From contig JAEUMQ010000007.1 of the NCBI GenBank assembly GCA_016791425.1, positions 1 to 64,000 of the forward strand: a stretch of 64,000 nt of DNA, in the 5' to 3' direction. Source of the DNA: Hyphomonadaceae bacterium. GTDB taxonomy: Bacteria; Pseudomonadota; Alphaproteobacteria; Caulobacterales; Aquidulcibacteraceae. This document shows positions 57,109 through 64,000 of the stretch, piece by piece (the stretch's first letter is position 1; the number at the start of each line of letters is the position of its first letter). The position numbers and the translations under genes were made by a program. The notes beneath the pieces were generated by a model. The model was not told the origin of the DNA. It was given only the letters and a program-made list of their open reading frames with translations, and searched no databases.

Positions 57109-57605
57109 CGCGGCCGCCTCTCCAGCGCGATCTCGAACTCCGCGGCCACCTGATCCACGCCGCCCTGCGCTCCGATGCGCCGCAGCTCCGTCTTCTCCAG
57201 CGCCGCGCCGCGCCGCGAGAGCGCATCGATCCAGCGATACACCTTGAGCGAATCTGCGGGCTCCAGCGCGATGCGTATCCGGTCGGGCCCCGCCGTCTCG
57301 ATCCGCGACACCGTGAGCCCGTTCGCCTGCGCGAGCGCGAACGCGATCCCGCGCAGCGAGCCGTCGCTCGCCGCCTCCGTCGGCGCGCTCCCCTGCGCCG
57401 CCAGCCGCCGCACATTGGCCTGCACTTCGCGCGCGCTCTTGAGGTCGTTCCCCGCCTTCGCCCGGAACGCCGACGCGCTCTGGAACGCCATGAACGGCAG
57501 CAGCACGCCGAACACGATCACCGCGCCGCCCTTGAGGATCAGCTGCTCGCGCGCGGTGCGCGCACGCCAGAACGCCGTCCAGGAATCGAGGATGGACTGG
57601 ATCAT
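57105..57605 (-). CDS. gspM: Type II secretion protein M
   Basis: 166 residues. Short cytosolic stretch with the family's WRARTAREQLIL, one membrane segment (about 24-44), then a periplasmic ferredoxin-like domain. GspM helps position GspL and the E-L-M platform. Overlaps gspL by 4 bp. Confidence 0.9.
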   Translation of the reverse strand: MIQSILDSWTAFWRARTAREQLILKGGAVIVFGVLLPFMAFQSASAFRAKAGNDLKSAREVQANVRRLAAQGSAPTEAASDGSLRGIAFALAQANGLTVSRIETAGPDRIRIALEPADSLKVYRWIDALSRRGAALEKTELRRIGAQGGVDQVAAEFEIALERRPR

Positions 57606-58852
57606 GGGCTCTCGATCGCCGCCTCGACCGTATAGCGGCCCTCTACCGGAGCGATGCTGTGCACGTCGAAGCTCAGGCCCTGGCCGCGCAATTCCCCCCC
57701 GAGCGCCTCCAGCGCCTGCGGATCGAGCGAGGAGAAGCGCATGCGCACGGTGCGCTCCGGGCTCTCGTGGCGCACTTCGTCAAGCCGCACCAGCGGATGC
57801 GCGCGAAGCGCCCGGATCACCGGCTCGTTGACCTTCAGCACCGGCTGATCCTGCGCCTGGCTCATCGTCCGCACCAGCGTCGCGACCTGCGACTGCAGGT
57901 TCGCGGTCTCTCCCAGCTCCGGGCGCAGCGCGCGGAACTCCCGCGCCGCGACGGCGAGCGTCGCACGCGCTTCGCGCGCATCGCGCCAGCCCGCCACCAC
58001 CATCGAGAACACCTGCAGGAACACCGCCAGCACCGCGAGCGCAGCAGCAAACCGCCAAAGCCGAAGCGGCTGCTTCTCTGTCTTCTTCTGCGCATACATG
58101 CCCTGCAGCAGGTTGGGCGCATGCTCCGGCGCCGCCGCCGCGCCGCGCACCAGCGTCAGCAGCGGATCGCGATCCTCCGCGACCTCCAGCAGCCGCGCCT
58201 CCGCGCCGAGCTGCCGCCGCCACATCTCCGCGTCGCCGCCGATCAGCCGCACACGGTCGATCGGCGCGAACACGCCCGAACGCCAGCTCGCGAAAAGCGC
58301 CGGCGCCAGATCGGGCTCGATGCCAAATCCGCCAAAAGCGCCGGCCGCAACGATCGTGCGTTGCGGCGTCTCCACGATGTCGATCGCGCCGCGTTCGGTC
58401 GGCCACACGGTGCAATCGAGCCAGAGGAACGACGGCGTCGCGCCGAGCGCGCGCGCAGCCTCCATCCACTCGGCCAGCCGCACCGCCGAAATGGCCGCAA
58501 CGAGCCGCATGCCGCTCTCGTCCTGCGCCGCGCCGATGGCGTAATGCGTCGGGCTGCCGCCGCCGGCCAGCGAGCCTTCGAACAGGAAGGGCGCCGCAGC
58601 GCGCGCCTGCGCTTCCGTTCGCGCATTGAGCTCGACCCGCTTCACCAGCGCATCCGCGCCCGGCAACACGAGCATGGTGTGCGCAGTGGGCGCGCGCGGC
58701 GCCGGCGCGCCATCGTCAGCGACGCCGTGCGCGCGCTCCTCCATGGTGTCGATATCGATCAGCATCCAGGCCATCGCCCCCGGCGTCTCCGCGCCGATCA
58801 GCACCAGGATATCCTTGTCGCGCGCCTGCTCCGGCGCTTTCCGCTCGCTCAC
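57602..58852 (-). CDS. gspL: Type II secretion protein L
   Basis: 416 residues. A cytosolic actin-like domain (1-255: VLIGAETPGAMAWMLID, FLWLDCTVWPTERGAIDIV), a membrane segment (about 268-290) and a periplasmic domain. GspL holds the ATPase GspE at the membrane and contacts GspM. Overlaps gspK by 4 bp. Confidence 0.9.
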   Translation of the reverse strand: MSERKAPEQARDKDILVLIGAETPGAMAWMLIDIDTMEERAHGVADDGAPAPRAPTAHTMLVLPGADALVKRVELNARTEAQARAAAPFLFEGSLAGGGSPTHYAIGAAQDESGMRLVAAISAVRLAEWMEAARALGATPSFLWLDCTVWPTERGAIDIVETPQRTIVAAGAFGGFGIEPDLAPALFASWRSGVFAPIDRVRLIGGDAEMWRRQLGAEARLLEVAEDRDPLLTLVRGAAAAPEHAPNLLQGMYAQKKTEKQPLRLWRFAAALAVLAVFLQVFSMVVAGWRDAREARATLAVAAREFRALRPELGETANLQSQVATLVRTMSQAQDQPVLKVNEPVIRALRAHPLVRLDEVRHESPERTVRMRFSSLDPQALEALGGELRGQGLSFDVHSIAPVEGRYTVEAAIESP

Positions 58853-59844
58853 AGCACCCGCTCCGCGCCGCCGACGCCGAACAGCCGCCGCACCACGCGC
58901 CCGCGCGAGCCGTCCATGCGGATGAGCGCCGCGGAGCGTTCGGCAAACTCCGCCCGCTCCACCCGCGCCTGCATCACGAAATAGCTCGAGGTCAGCGCGA
59001 ACTGCGCCCGCGTCGGCTCGTTCAGTTCAAGCCCAATCAGCCGCGGCTGCTGGAAGAATTCGTTGAGGTCGCGCCATCCCCCCCGCGGCCGCGAGCGGAT
59101 CACCTCGCGCGCGCCGTCGATCGAGAGGTCCGGGATCACCATCGCCAGCAGCGGCGCCTGCTCGCTCGTCAGCGCGTTGACGTTGAGCACGCTCGGCGCC
59201 TCGGTCGGCCGCACGCACACGAAGGGCGCGATCCTGGCGACGGTCTCGGCATCGAAGCCGCGCACCCTGCGCAGCTCGCCGATGTCCGCGATGAGCGTGT
59301 TCGCTGTCCGGTAGGGCGCCTCGCCGCGCGAATAGATCTCGTCCTCGCCGCCGCCAAGCGCCGCCTGCTGATCGCTGTCGATCCAGTCCGCCAGCGAAGC
59401 CGCCAGCCCGCCCTCGACGCGCACGCCCACCAGATCGAGCAGCCGCGCGAACTGCAATTGTCCCCGCGCGCTCGCCACATACGGGCCCGCTTGGGGCCGC
59501 TCCACGACACTGTTCAGGTTGAAGCAATTGCCCCCGTCGAAGAGCGTGATCGTCATGTCCCCGTCGTCGAGCGGATAGAGGAACGGGCGTCCCTGCCATT
59601 GCTCCTGGTCGATCGGAAGGTCGGTGGAGAGCTGCTGCGTGATCCGTGTGATCCGCGTCGCGGCGTAATTCTCCGCCCCGAGCAGATACCAGCGGGCCTG
59701 GTCCATCTGCGCCTGGTTCGCGGTGCGCCTGAGGCTGAAGCGCGCCGCGTCCGTGATCACGATCGCCAGCGCCGACATGATCGCCAGCATCACCAGCACC
59801 GTGACCAGCGCCGCGCCGGCCTCCGAGTTCGCGCCGCGCTTCAT
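58849..59844 (-). CDS. gspK: Type II secretion minor pseudopilin K
   Basis: 331 residues. Prepilin-like N-terminus with cleavage at EAG|AALVTVLVMLAIMSAL, then the large GspK head (LLGAENYAATRITRI, LDLVGVRVEGGLAASLADWI, VCVRPTEAPSVLNVNALTSE). GspK caps the pseudopilus with GspI and GspJ. Overlaps gspJ by 4 bp. Confidence 0.92.
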   Translation of the reverse strand: MKRGANSEAGAALVTVLVMLAIMSALAIVITDAARFSLRRTANQAQMDQARWYLLGAENYAATRITRITQQLSTDLPIDQEQWQGRPFLYPLDDGDMTITLFDGGNCFNLNSVVERPQAGPYVASARGQLQFARLLDLVGVRVEGGLAASLADWIDSDQQAALGGGEDEIYSRGEAPYRTANTLIADIGELRRVRGFDAETVARIAPFVCVRPTEAPSVLNVNALTSEQAPLLAMVIPDLSIDGAREVIRSRPRGGWRDLNEFFQQPRLIGLELNEPTRAQFALTSSYFVMQARVERAEFAERSAALIRMDGSRGRVVRRLFGVGGAERVL

Positions 59845-60428
59845 CGCGTCGCTCCCACGATCGTCTCAACGCGCACCGCGCCGTAGCGGGGCAGCTCGGC
59901 CGTGAGCGCCACCGCGCGCGGCAACCGCCCGCCCGGCGACCATTGCTCGACCCAATTGGCGCCGTCATAGAACGCGAAGCGCACGTTCTGCGCATCGAGC
60001 AGCACGCGTTCGCTCTCCGGCGTCGCCTCCGTGGCGTCGAGCTCGGACCGGCTCGCGCGGATGAGCTGCCGGTCCCGGACGAAATAGCGGACATAGACGA
60101 GCGAGCTGACTGCCCCCAGCGTCGGATCCGGCTCCGCGCTCGCGCGCACGAACGCCAGCGGCAGCGATGCGTCTCCGCCCACGAACGGCGGCGTCCGCGC
60201 ATTGTCCGCCGTCCGCACCGGCCGCTGCACGATCTGCATGAGGTCGCTCTCCAGAAGAGCGCGCGCCGTCTGCAATTGCCTGAGGCTCGCCTCGCTCACG
60301 CCGATGCGCCGCTGGCTCTCCACCGCCTGCCCGAGCATCACCACGCAGCCGCCGGCGACGAGGCTGAACACGAAGAGCGAAACGAGCGCCTCCACCAGCG
60401 TGAAGCCGGCATCCCTCCGTTCGCTCAT
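59841..60428 (-). CDS. gspJ: Type II secretion minor pseudopilin J
   Basis: 195 residues. MSERRDAG|FTLVEALVSL is a standard prepilin leader and cleavage site. The head has RALLESDLMQIVQRPVR and YVRYFVRDRQLIRA. ATG overlaps the gspI stop (ATGA). Confidence 0.92.
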   Translation of the reverse strand: MSERRDAGFTLVEALVSLFVFSLVAGGCVVMLGQAVESQRRIGVSEASLRQLQTARALLESDLMQIVQRPVRTADNARTPPFVGGDASLPLAFVRASAEPDPTLGAVSSLVYVRYFVRDRQLIRASRSELDATEATPESERVLLDAQNVRFAFYDGANWVEQWSPGGRLPRAVALTAELPRYGAVRVETIVGATR

Positions 60429-60895
60429 GACGGGGCCTCGACCGTCACAAAGCCGCGTGCGTTGACCGCCTGCGCCGGCGCCGCGGCGTCGCGCACCTCG
60501 ACATCGACACGCCGCACCTCCGCCTCTGTCGTCGGCGACACCACCATCCGCCAGCGCCACGTGCGCCCGCCCATCGTCTCCTCGCCCGCGCTTGTTCCCA
60601 GATCCGGCGGCGCCGTCGCCGCCACCGCTTCCGTCAGCCGGTTCTGCGCGACGATGCCCGCCAGCGCGTGCGTCTCCACCCGCGCGAACGTCATGAGCGA
60701 GAACGTCTGCATCTGCACCAGCGCAACGCCGGCGAGCGCGAACACGAAGAGCGCCACCAGCGCCTCTACCAGCGAAAAGCCGCCATCCGAGACCCTTGCA
60801 AGGTGAGGCTCCTTCCTCCCCCGTTTACGGGGGAGGTGGTCGCGGAGCGACCGAAGGGGGCGCAGCCGCGCGGGTCTATTCCACGCGCGCGACAT
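60425..60895 (-). CDS. gspI: Type II secretion minor pseudopilin I, with repeat-derived leader
   Basis: 156 residues from the only usable in-frame ATG, 20 bp inside gspH. The mature start is SDGG|FSLVEALVALFVFALAG, giving an unusually long, basic leader of about 38 residues (Arg/Pro-rich, with DHLPRKRGRK). The leader codons are those of the palindromic repeat at 60815-60863; no ATG, GTG or TTG occurs between the repeat and the cleavage site. The head (ATARTWRWRMVV-type segment, here GGRTWRWRMVVSPTTEAEV) fits GspI. Confidence 0.85.
   Translation of the reverse strand: MSRAWNRPARLRPLRSLRDHLPRKRGRKEPHLARVSDGGFSLVEALVALFVFALAGVALVQMQTFSLMTFARVETHALAGIVAQNRLTEAVAATAPPDLGTSAGEETMGGRTWRWRMVVSPTTEAEVRRVDVEVRDAAAPAQAVNARGFVTVEAPS
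60815..60863. repeat. Dispersed palindromic repeat, copy 3 (inside gspI leader)
   Basis: 49 bp: hairpin CCTCCCCC-GTTTAC-GGGGGAGG followed by GGTCGCGGAGCGACC and a G-rich tail, nearly identical to copy 2. It falls within the coding sequence of the gspI leader. Confidence 0.85.
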
Positions 60896-61430
60896 GGCTC
60901 TCACCTTGCCCATCGACGTCCACGCGCCAGCGCACGCCGCCGCGCCGCAGCGTGATGCGCGCGGGCGTGGCGCCGCCCAGCGCATCGAACCGCACTGCCG
61001 GCGCCTCCTCGTCCGCGCGCGCGCGCTCCTGCTCAAGCGTGTACGTCACGCCCTCCGGCCACACGTGGAACATGAGCGGCGATTCGCTCTCGATCCGCGT
61101 CCAGCCGTTCTCCTCCAGGCGCGCGAAGCCGTAGCCCTGCGCAGTGGCGACAAAGCCGACGGGCCGGTTGGTGATGATGCTCTCCTCCGCCGCCAGCGTG
61201 AGCCGCCGCGCCAATTGCTCCGCCGCCGCGCGCGTCTCGCGCTCCTGCGGCGGCGCCATGAGCATGACGGCGCCCGCGACGAGCGCGATGATCATCAGCG
61301 TCGCCATCGCCTCCACGAGCGTAACGCCCGCGTCGGACCGGAGGCGCCGCGCGCTTCCCGGAAAAGTGGGAACCGGTCTTCCGCTAGGAAGCGCGTCAAA
61401 CAAACTATTGCCAGTTGCCGATGTCGGCAT
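60876..61430 (-). CDS. gspH: Type II secretion minor pseudopilin H
   Basis: 184 residues from an ATG 26 bp inside gspG; a TTG just after the gspG stop would give a shorter leader. The prepilin site is RSDAG|VTLVEAMATLMIIAL, with Val at +1 instead of Phe. The head has RAAAEQLARRLTLAAEESII and ENGWTRIESESPLMF, as in GspH. Probable connecting subunit between the tip and GspG fibre. Confidence 0.88.
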   Translation of the reverse strand: MPTSATGNSLFDALPSGRPVPTFPGSARRLRSDAGVTLVEAMATLMIIALVAGAVMLMAPPQERETRAAAEQLARRLTLAAEESIITNRPVGFVATAQGYGFARLEENGWTRIESESPLMFHVWPEGVTYTLEQERARADEEAPAVRFDALGGATPARITLRRGGVRWRVDVDGQGESHVARVE

Positions 61431-61878
61431 TTGCGCCTTCTCCGCCCTCCTGGGCGTCCGCGCCCAGCGAGTAGAGGTCGTACGCGCCGTTCTTGCCGGG
61501 TACGGAATATCGATAGGGCTGCCCCCAGGGATCGTTCGGCAGCCGGCGCACATAGGACTCGCGCGGAACCGCCGCCCCCGCGCCGGTCGTCGGCGCCGGC
61601 GCCTGCACCAGCGCGTTGAGGCCCTCATCGCCCGACGGATAGCGCGCCCGATCCAGCCGATAGAGTTCGAGCGCCTGTTCGAGCGTGCGGATGTCGGCCT
61701 TCGCCTTCTCCATCCGCGCCGTGTCCTGCGCCGGCAGCACATTGATCACCACGATCGCGGTGACGAGGCCGATGATGACGATCACCACCATCATCTCGAC
61801 CAGCGTCACGCCGGCTTCAGCGTCGAACCGCTCCTTCTTCGCCTTCAAGCGCCGCAGCAGGCCAGCCAGCATCGCCAT
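61405..61878 (-). CDS. gspG: Type II secretion major pseudopilin G
   Basis: 157 residues. Leader about 22 residues, cleavage DAEAG|VTLVEMMVVIVIIGL. Conserved GspG body: KADIRTLEQALELYRLDRAR, YPSGDEGLNALV, LPNDPWGQPYRY and the calcium loop LGADAQEGGEGANADIGNW. It forms the pseudopilus fibre. Gene 4 bp after gspF. Confidence 0.94.
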   Translation of the reverse strand: MAMLAGLLRRLKAKKERFDAEAGVTLVEMMVVIVIIGLVTAIVVINVLPAQDTARMEKAKADIRTLEQALELYRLDRARYPSGDEGLNALVQAPAPTTGAGAAVPRESYVRRLPNDPWGQPYRYSVPGKNGAYDLYSLGADAQEGGEGANADIGNWQ

Positions 61879-61881
61879 CTC

Positions 61882-63105
61882 CTAACCCGTCGCCAATCGA
61901 TTGAGCTGCAGCACCGGCAGCATGATCGCCAGCACGATCATCGCCACGATCGCGCCCATGAACACGATGATCGCCGGCTCCAGCAAGCTCAGCGCTGAGT
62001 TCGTGAACGCCTCGAATTCCTGGTCGAGATAATCGGCGGCCTTCTCCAGCATGCCCGAGAGGTCGCCCGCGTTCTCGCCCGAAGCGGCCATGTACGCCAC
62101 CATCGGCGGAATGAGCCCGCTGCGGCGCATCGCTGCCGACAACGGCTCGCCCTCCTCGATCCGCGCGCCCATCTCGCCGATCGCCTTCGCCACGACCCGA
62201 TTATCGACCGCCTCGCGCCCCTGGCGCACGCTGTCGAGCACCGTGAGCCCCGACGCCGTCAGCGTCGAGACCGCGCGCGCAAACCGGCTCGCGTTCACCG
62301 CCGCCGTCCACCGCCCGATGATCGGCGCGCGCAGCATGAACGCGTCGATCGCGAAGCGCACCGGCTCCCGCTTCATGAGCACACGGAGGAAATATCCTCC
62401 CCCAAGCAGCGCCGCGAGCAGGATCGCCCAATAGGTCGCCAGGAAGGTGGATGTGCCGATCAGGATCTGCGTCAGCAGCGGCAGCCGCGCCTGGAAGCTC
62501 TTGAACTGCTCCGCCAGGCTCGGCACCACGAAGATCATCAGGCAGGTGACGACCGTGATCGCCACCAGGCTGAGCGCGGCGGGATAGACCATCGCGGTCG
62601 TGACCTTCGAGCGCAGCGCCTCCGCGCGCGCCAGGTAATCGCCCATCCGCACAAGCACCGGCCCAAGCTGGCCGGAGCGCTCCCCGCCCGCGACCGCGCT
62701 GCGATAAAGCCCCGGGAAGCTCTTCGGGTGCCGTCCCAGCGCTTCGGCGAGCCGCGCGCCTTCGACCACCGCGACCTGCACGTCCGCCATCACCCGCTTC
62801 GCGGTCGGCGTCTCCTGTTGCGCTGCGATCATGCCGAGCGCTTCGTCCACCGGCACCGCGGCCTCGACCAGCGTCGAGAGCTGCCGCGTCACCAGCAGCC
62901 GCTCCTTGTGCGTGAGCGTGGCGCGCACCCGGCCGCGCTTCGGCTCGGCCGTTTCGACCGCCGCCGCGCCCGCGCTTGCGATCTGCACCGGCAGGAGATT
63001 GCGCTTCTGCAGGCCCTCGCGCGCGGCGAACTCGCTCGCCGCGTCGATCCCGCCGCTGCGTTTCTTGCCCGCGGTGTCGAGCGCGACATAATTGTAGCGC
63101 GGCAT
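61882..63105 (-). CDS. gspF: Type II secretion inner-membrane protein F
   Basis: 407 residues. Two repeated T2SSF domains (about 70-190 and 275-395; LSTLVEAAVPVDEALGMIAA / VSTLTASGLTVLDSVRQGRE), with three membrane segments around 170-190, 220-240 and 375-400. ATG overlaps the gspE stop (ATGA). Platform protein that couples the ATPase to pseudopilus growth. Confidence 0.95.
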   Translation of the reverse strand: MPRYNYVALDTAGKKRSGGIDAASEFAAREGLQKRNLLPVQIASAGAAAVETAEPKRGRVRATLTHKERLLVTRQLSTLVEAAVPVDEALGMIAAQQETPTAKRVMADVQVAVVEGARLAEALGRHPKSFPGLYRSAVAGGERSGQLGPVLVRMGDYLARAEALRSKVTTAMVYPAALSLVAITVVTCLMIFVVPSLAEQFKSFQARLPLLTQILIGTSTFLATYWAILLAALLGGGYFLRVLMKREPVRFAIDAFMLRAPIIGRWTAAVNASRFARAVSTLTASGLTVLDSVRQGREAVDNRVVAKAIGEMGARIEEGEPLSAAMRRSGLIPPMVAYMAASGENAGDLSGMLEKAADYLDQEFEAFTNSALSLLEPAIIVFMGAIVAMIVLAIMLPVLQLNRLATG

Positions 63106-64000
63106 CAGATCATCGCTTCGGCGCTGGTGAGCCGGAGCACGTCGCTGAGCGAGGTCACGCCCGCCGCCGCGCAGCGCAGGCCGCTCTTCAGCAGCGGATC
63201 GGAGCCGCGGAACGCGTGCGCCGCCATCTCTTGCTCGGTCGCGTTCGCATGAATGAGCCGCCGGATCTCGTCGTCGATGGTCACGAACTCGTAGAGCCCG
63301 ATGCGCCCGACATAGCCCGAATTGCTGCAGCGCGAGCACCCGACCGCCTCGAACACCCGCGCATTGTGTGCGCCAACCGTCGCCAGCATCCGCGTCTCCG
63401 CCGGGCCCAGCACCGCCGGTCGCTTGCATTCGTTGCAGAGCCGCCGCGCCAGCCGCTGCGCCGCGATCGCGCGCAGCGTCGAGGCAAGGAGATAAGGCGC
63501 CACGCCCATGTCCTTCAGCCGCGTGATCGCCGAGACCGCATCATTGGTGTGCACCGTGGAGAAGACGAGGTGCCCCGTGAGGCTCGCCTGCACCGCGATC
63601 TGCGCGGTCTCCACGTCGCGGATTTCCCCGACCATCACGATGTCCGGGTCTTGCCGCAGGATCGCCCTGAGGCCCGCCGCGAACGTCATGCCGATCTTCG
63701 GATTGACCTGGGTCTGCCCGATCCCCTCCACCGCGTACTCGATCGGATCCTCCACCGTGAGGATGTTCCGTGTACGGTCGTTCAGCAGATTGAGCGCGGC
63801 GTAGAGCGTCGTCGTCTTGCCCGATCCGGTCGGCCCGGTGACGAGGATCACGCCGTTCGGATAGGCCAGCGCCTGCTTGAACTTCTCGTGGATGTCGCTG
63901 GACATGCCCAAGGCGTCGAGCTGCCTGAGCCCCTGATCCTTGTCGAGCAGCCGCATCACCACCCGCTCGCCGTGCCGTGAGGGCAGCGTCGAGATCCGCA
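63105..64000 (-). CDS. gspE: Type II secretion ATPase GspE (5' part outside the window)
   Basis: Partial: the frame stays open to the right edge ([20 protein letters not shown]). About 298 residues are seen: Walker [15 protein letters not shown], Asp box [12 protein letters not shown], Walker [17 protein letters not shown], and a zinc-type tetra-Cys module (CNECKRP ... [17 protein letters not shown]). The catalytic C-terminal half of GspE. The missing N-terminus, and probably gspD and gspC, lie to the right. Confidence 0.94.
   Translation of the reverse strand, partial: RISTLPSRHGERVVMRLLDKDQGLRQLDALGMSSDIHEKFKQALAYPNGVILVTGPTGSGKTTTLYAALNLLNDRTRNILTVEDPIEYAVEGIGQTQVNPKIGMTFAAGLRAILRQDPDIVMVGEIRDVETAQIAVQASLTGHLVFSTVHTNDAVSAITRLKDMGVAPYLLASTLRAIAAQRLARRLCNECKRPAVLGPAETRMLATVGAHNARVFEAVGCSRCSNSGYVGRIGLYEFVTIDDEIRRLIHANATEQEMAAHAFRGSDPLLKSGLRCAAAGVTSLSDVLRLTSAEAMI

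Overview
The window is about 64 kb of high-GC (roughly two-thirds G+C) alphaproteobacterial chromosome. The taxonomic markers are a DivL-type pseudo-kinase with Tyr in place of the phospho-acceptor His, a ChvG-ChvI two-component pair beside PTS EIIA-Man and HPr proteins, an NrnC-type nanoRNase, a DivL/ChvIG/ExoD gene complement and a YdbH-YnbE-YdbL operon. A member of the Caulobacterales or a relative is the most likely source (inference). There is no rRNA, CRISPR array, transposase or integrase; one tRNA-Leu(CAG) is present.

Left part (1-14.2 kb, mostly housekeeping). A terminator-like, homopolymer-rich edge is followed on the minus strand by divL, a TonB-C-domain membrane protein, ptsH, EIIA-Man, chvG and chvI (hprK, often found in this cluster, is absent), a small SnoaL-like gene, polA (with a degenerate 3'-5' exonuclease site), a YcgL-type nucleotidyltransferase, a PEP-mutase/isocitrate-lyase-family gene and a CHCC zinc-finger gene. 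On the plus strand are an ABC ATPase, exoD and tRNA-Leu.

Catabolic region (14.4-44.7 kb). A plus-strand operon behind a perfect FNR/FixK-type box carries an Asp-box propeller, a group D flavin monooxygenase, a Rieske oxygenase and a LigB-type extradiol dioxygenase. The housekeeping ydbH-ynbE-ydbL operon interrupts the region. A MarR regulator follows, then a minus-strand set (PQQ/cytochrome c dehydrogenase, YciI protein, TonB-dependent receptor). It faces a TfdA-like 2-oxoglutarate dioxygenase across a promoter region with three direct repeats. An eight-gene minus-strand operon follows: TauD-family dioxygenase, FAH-family hydrolase, MIO-type aromatic amino acid lyase, aromatic aminotransferase, Tat-exported alpha/beta hydrolase, second TauD-family dioxygenase, atypical SDR, MFS importer. 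It diverges from a LysR gene, another TfdA-like dioxygenase, a Tat-tagged MmgE/PrpD protein and a second MFS transporter. Four Fe(II)/2-oxoglutarate dioxygenases, in two paralogous pairs, thus surround an MIO lyase and an aminotransferase. I could not match this to a described pathway, and it is the best candidate here for something new: probably uptake and breakdown of an aromatic or aryl-alkanoate compound, substrate unknown.

Right part (44.7-64 kb). Two tandem DUF1801 genes, nrnC, a HigBA-like toxin-antitoxin pair with a palindromic operator, a small membrane protein, putA, a GT4-type glycosyltransferase, pstS-pstC-pstA (no pstB or phoU here) behind a Pho-box-like element, a short A24 prepilin peptidase and a type II secretion operon gspE-F-G-H-I-J-K-L-M-N that ends in an unknown secreted protein. 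gspE runs off the right edge. A dispersed palindromic repeat occurs three times in this part, and one copy appears to be translated as the leader of the GspI pseudopilin.
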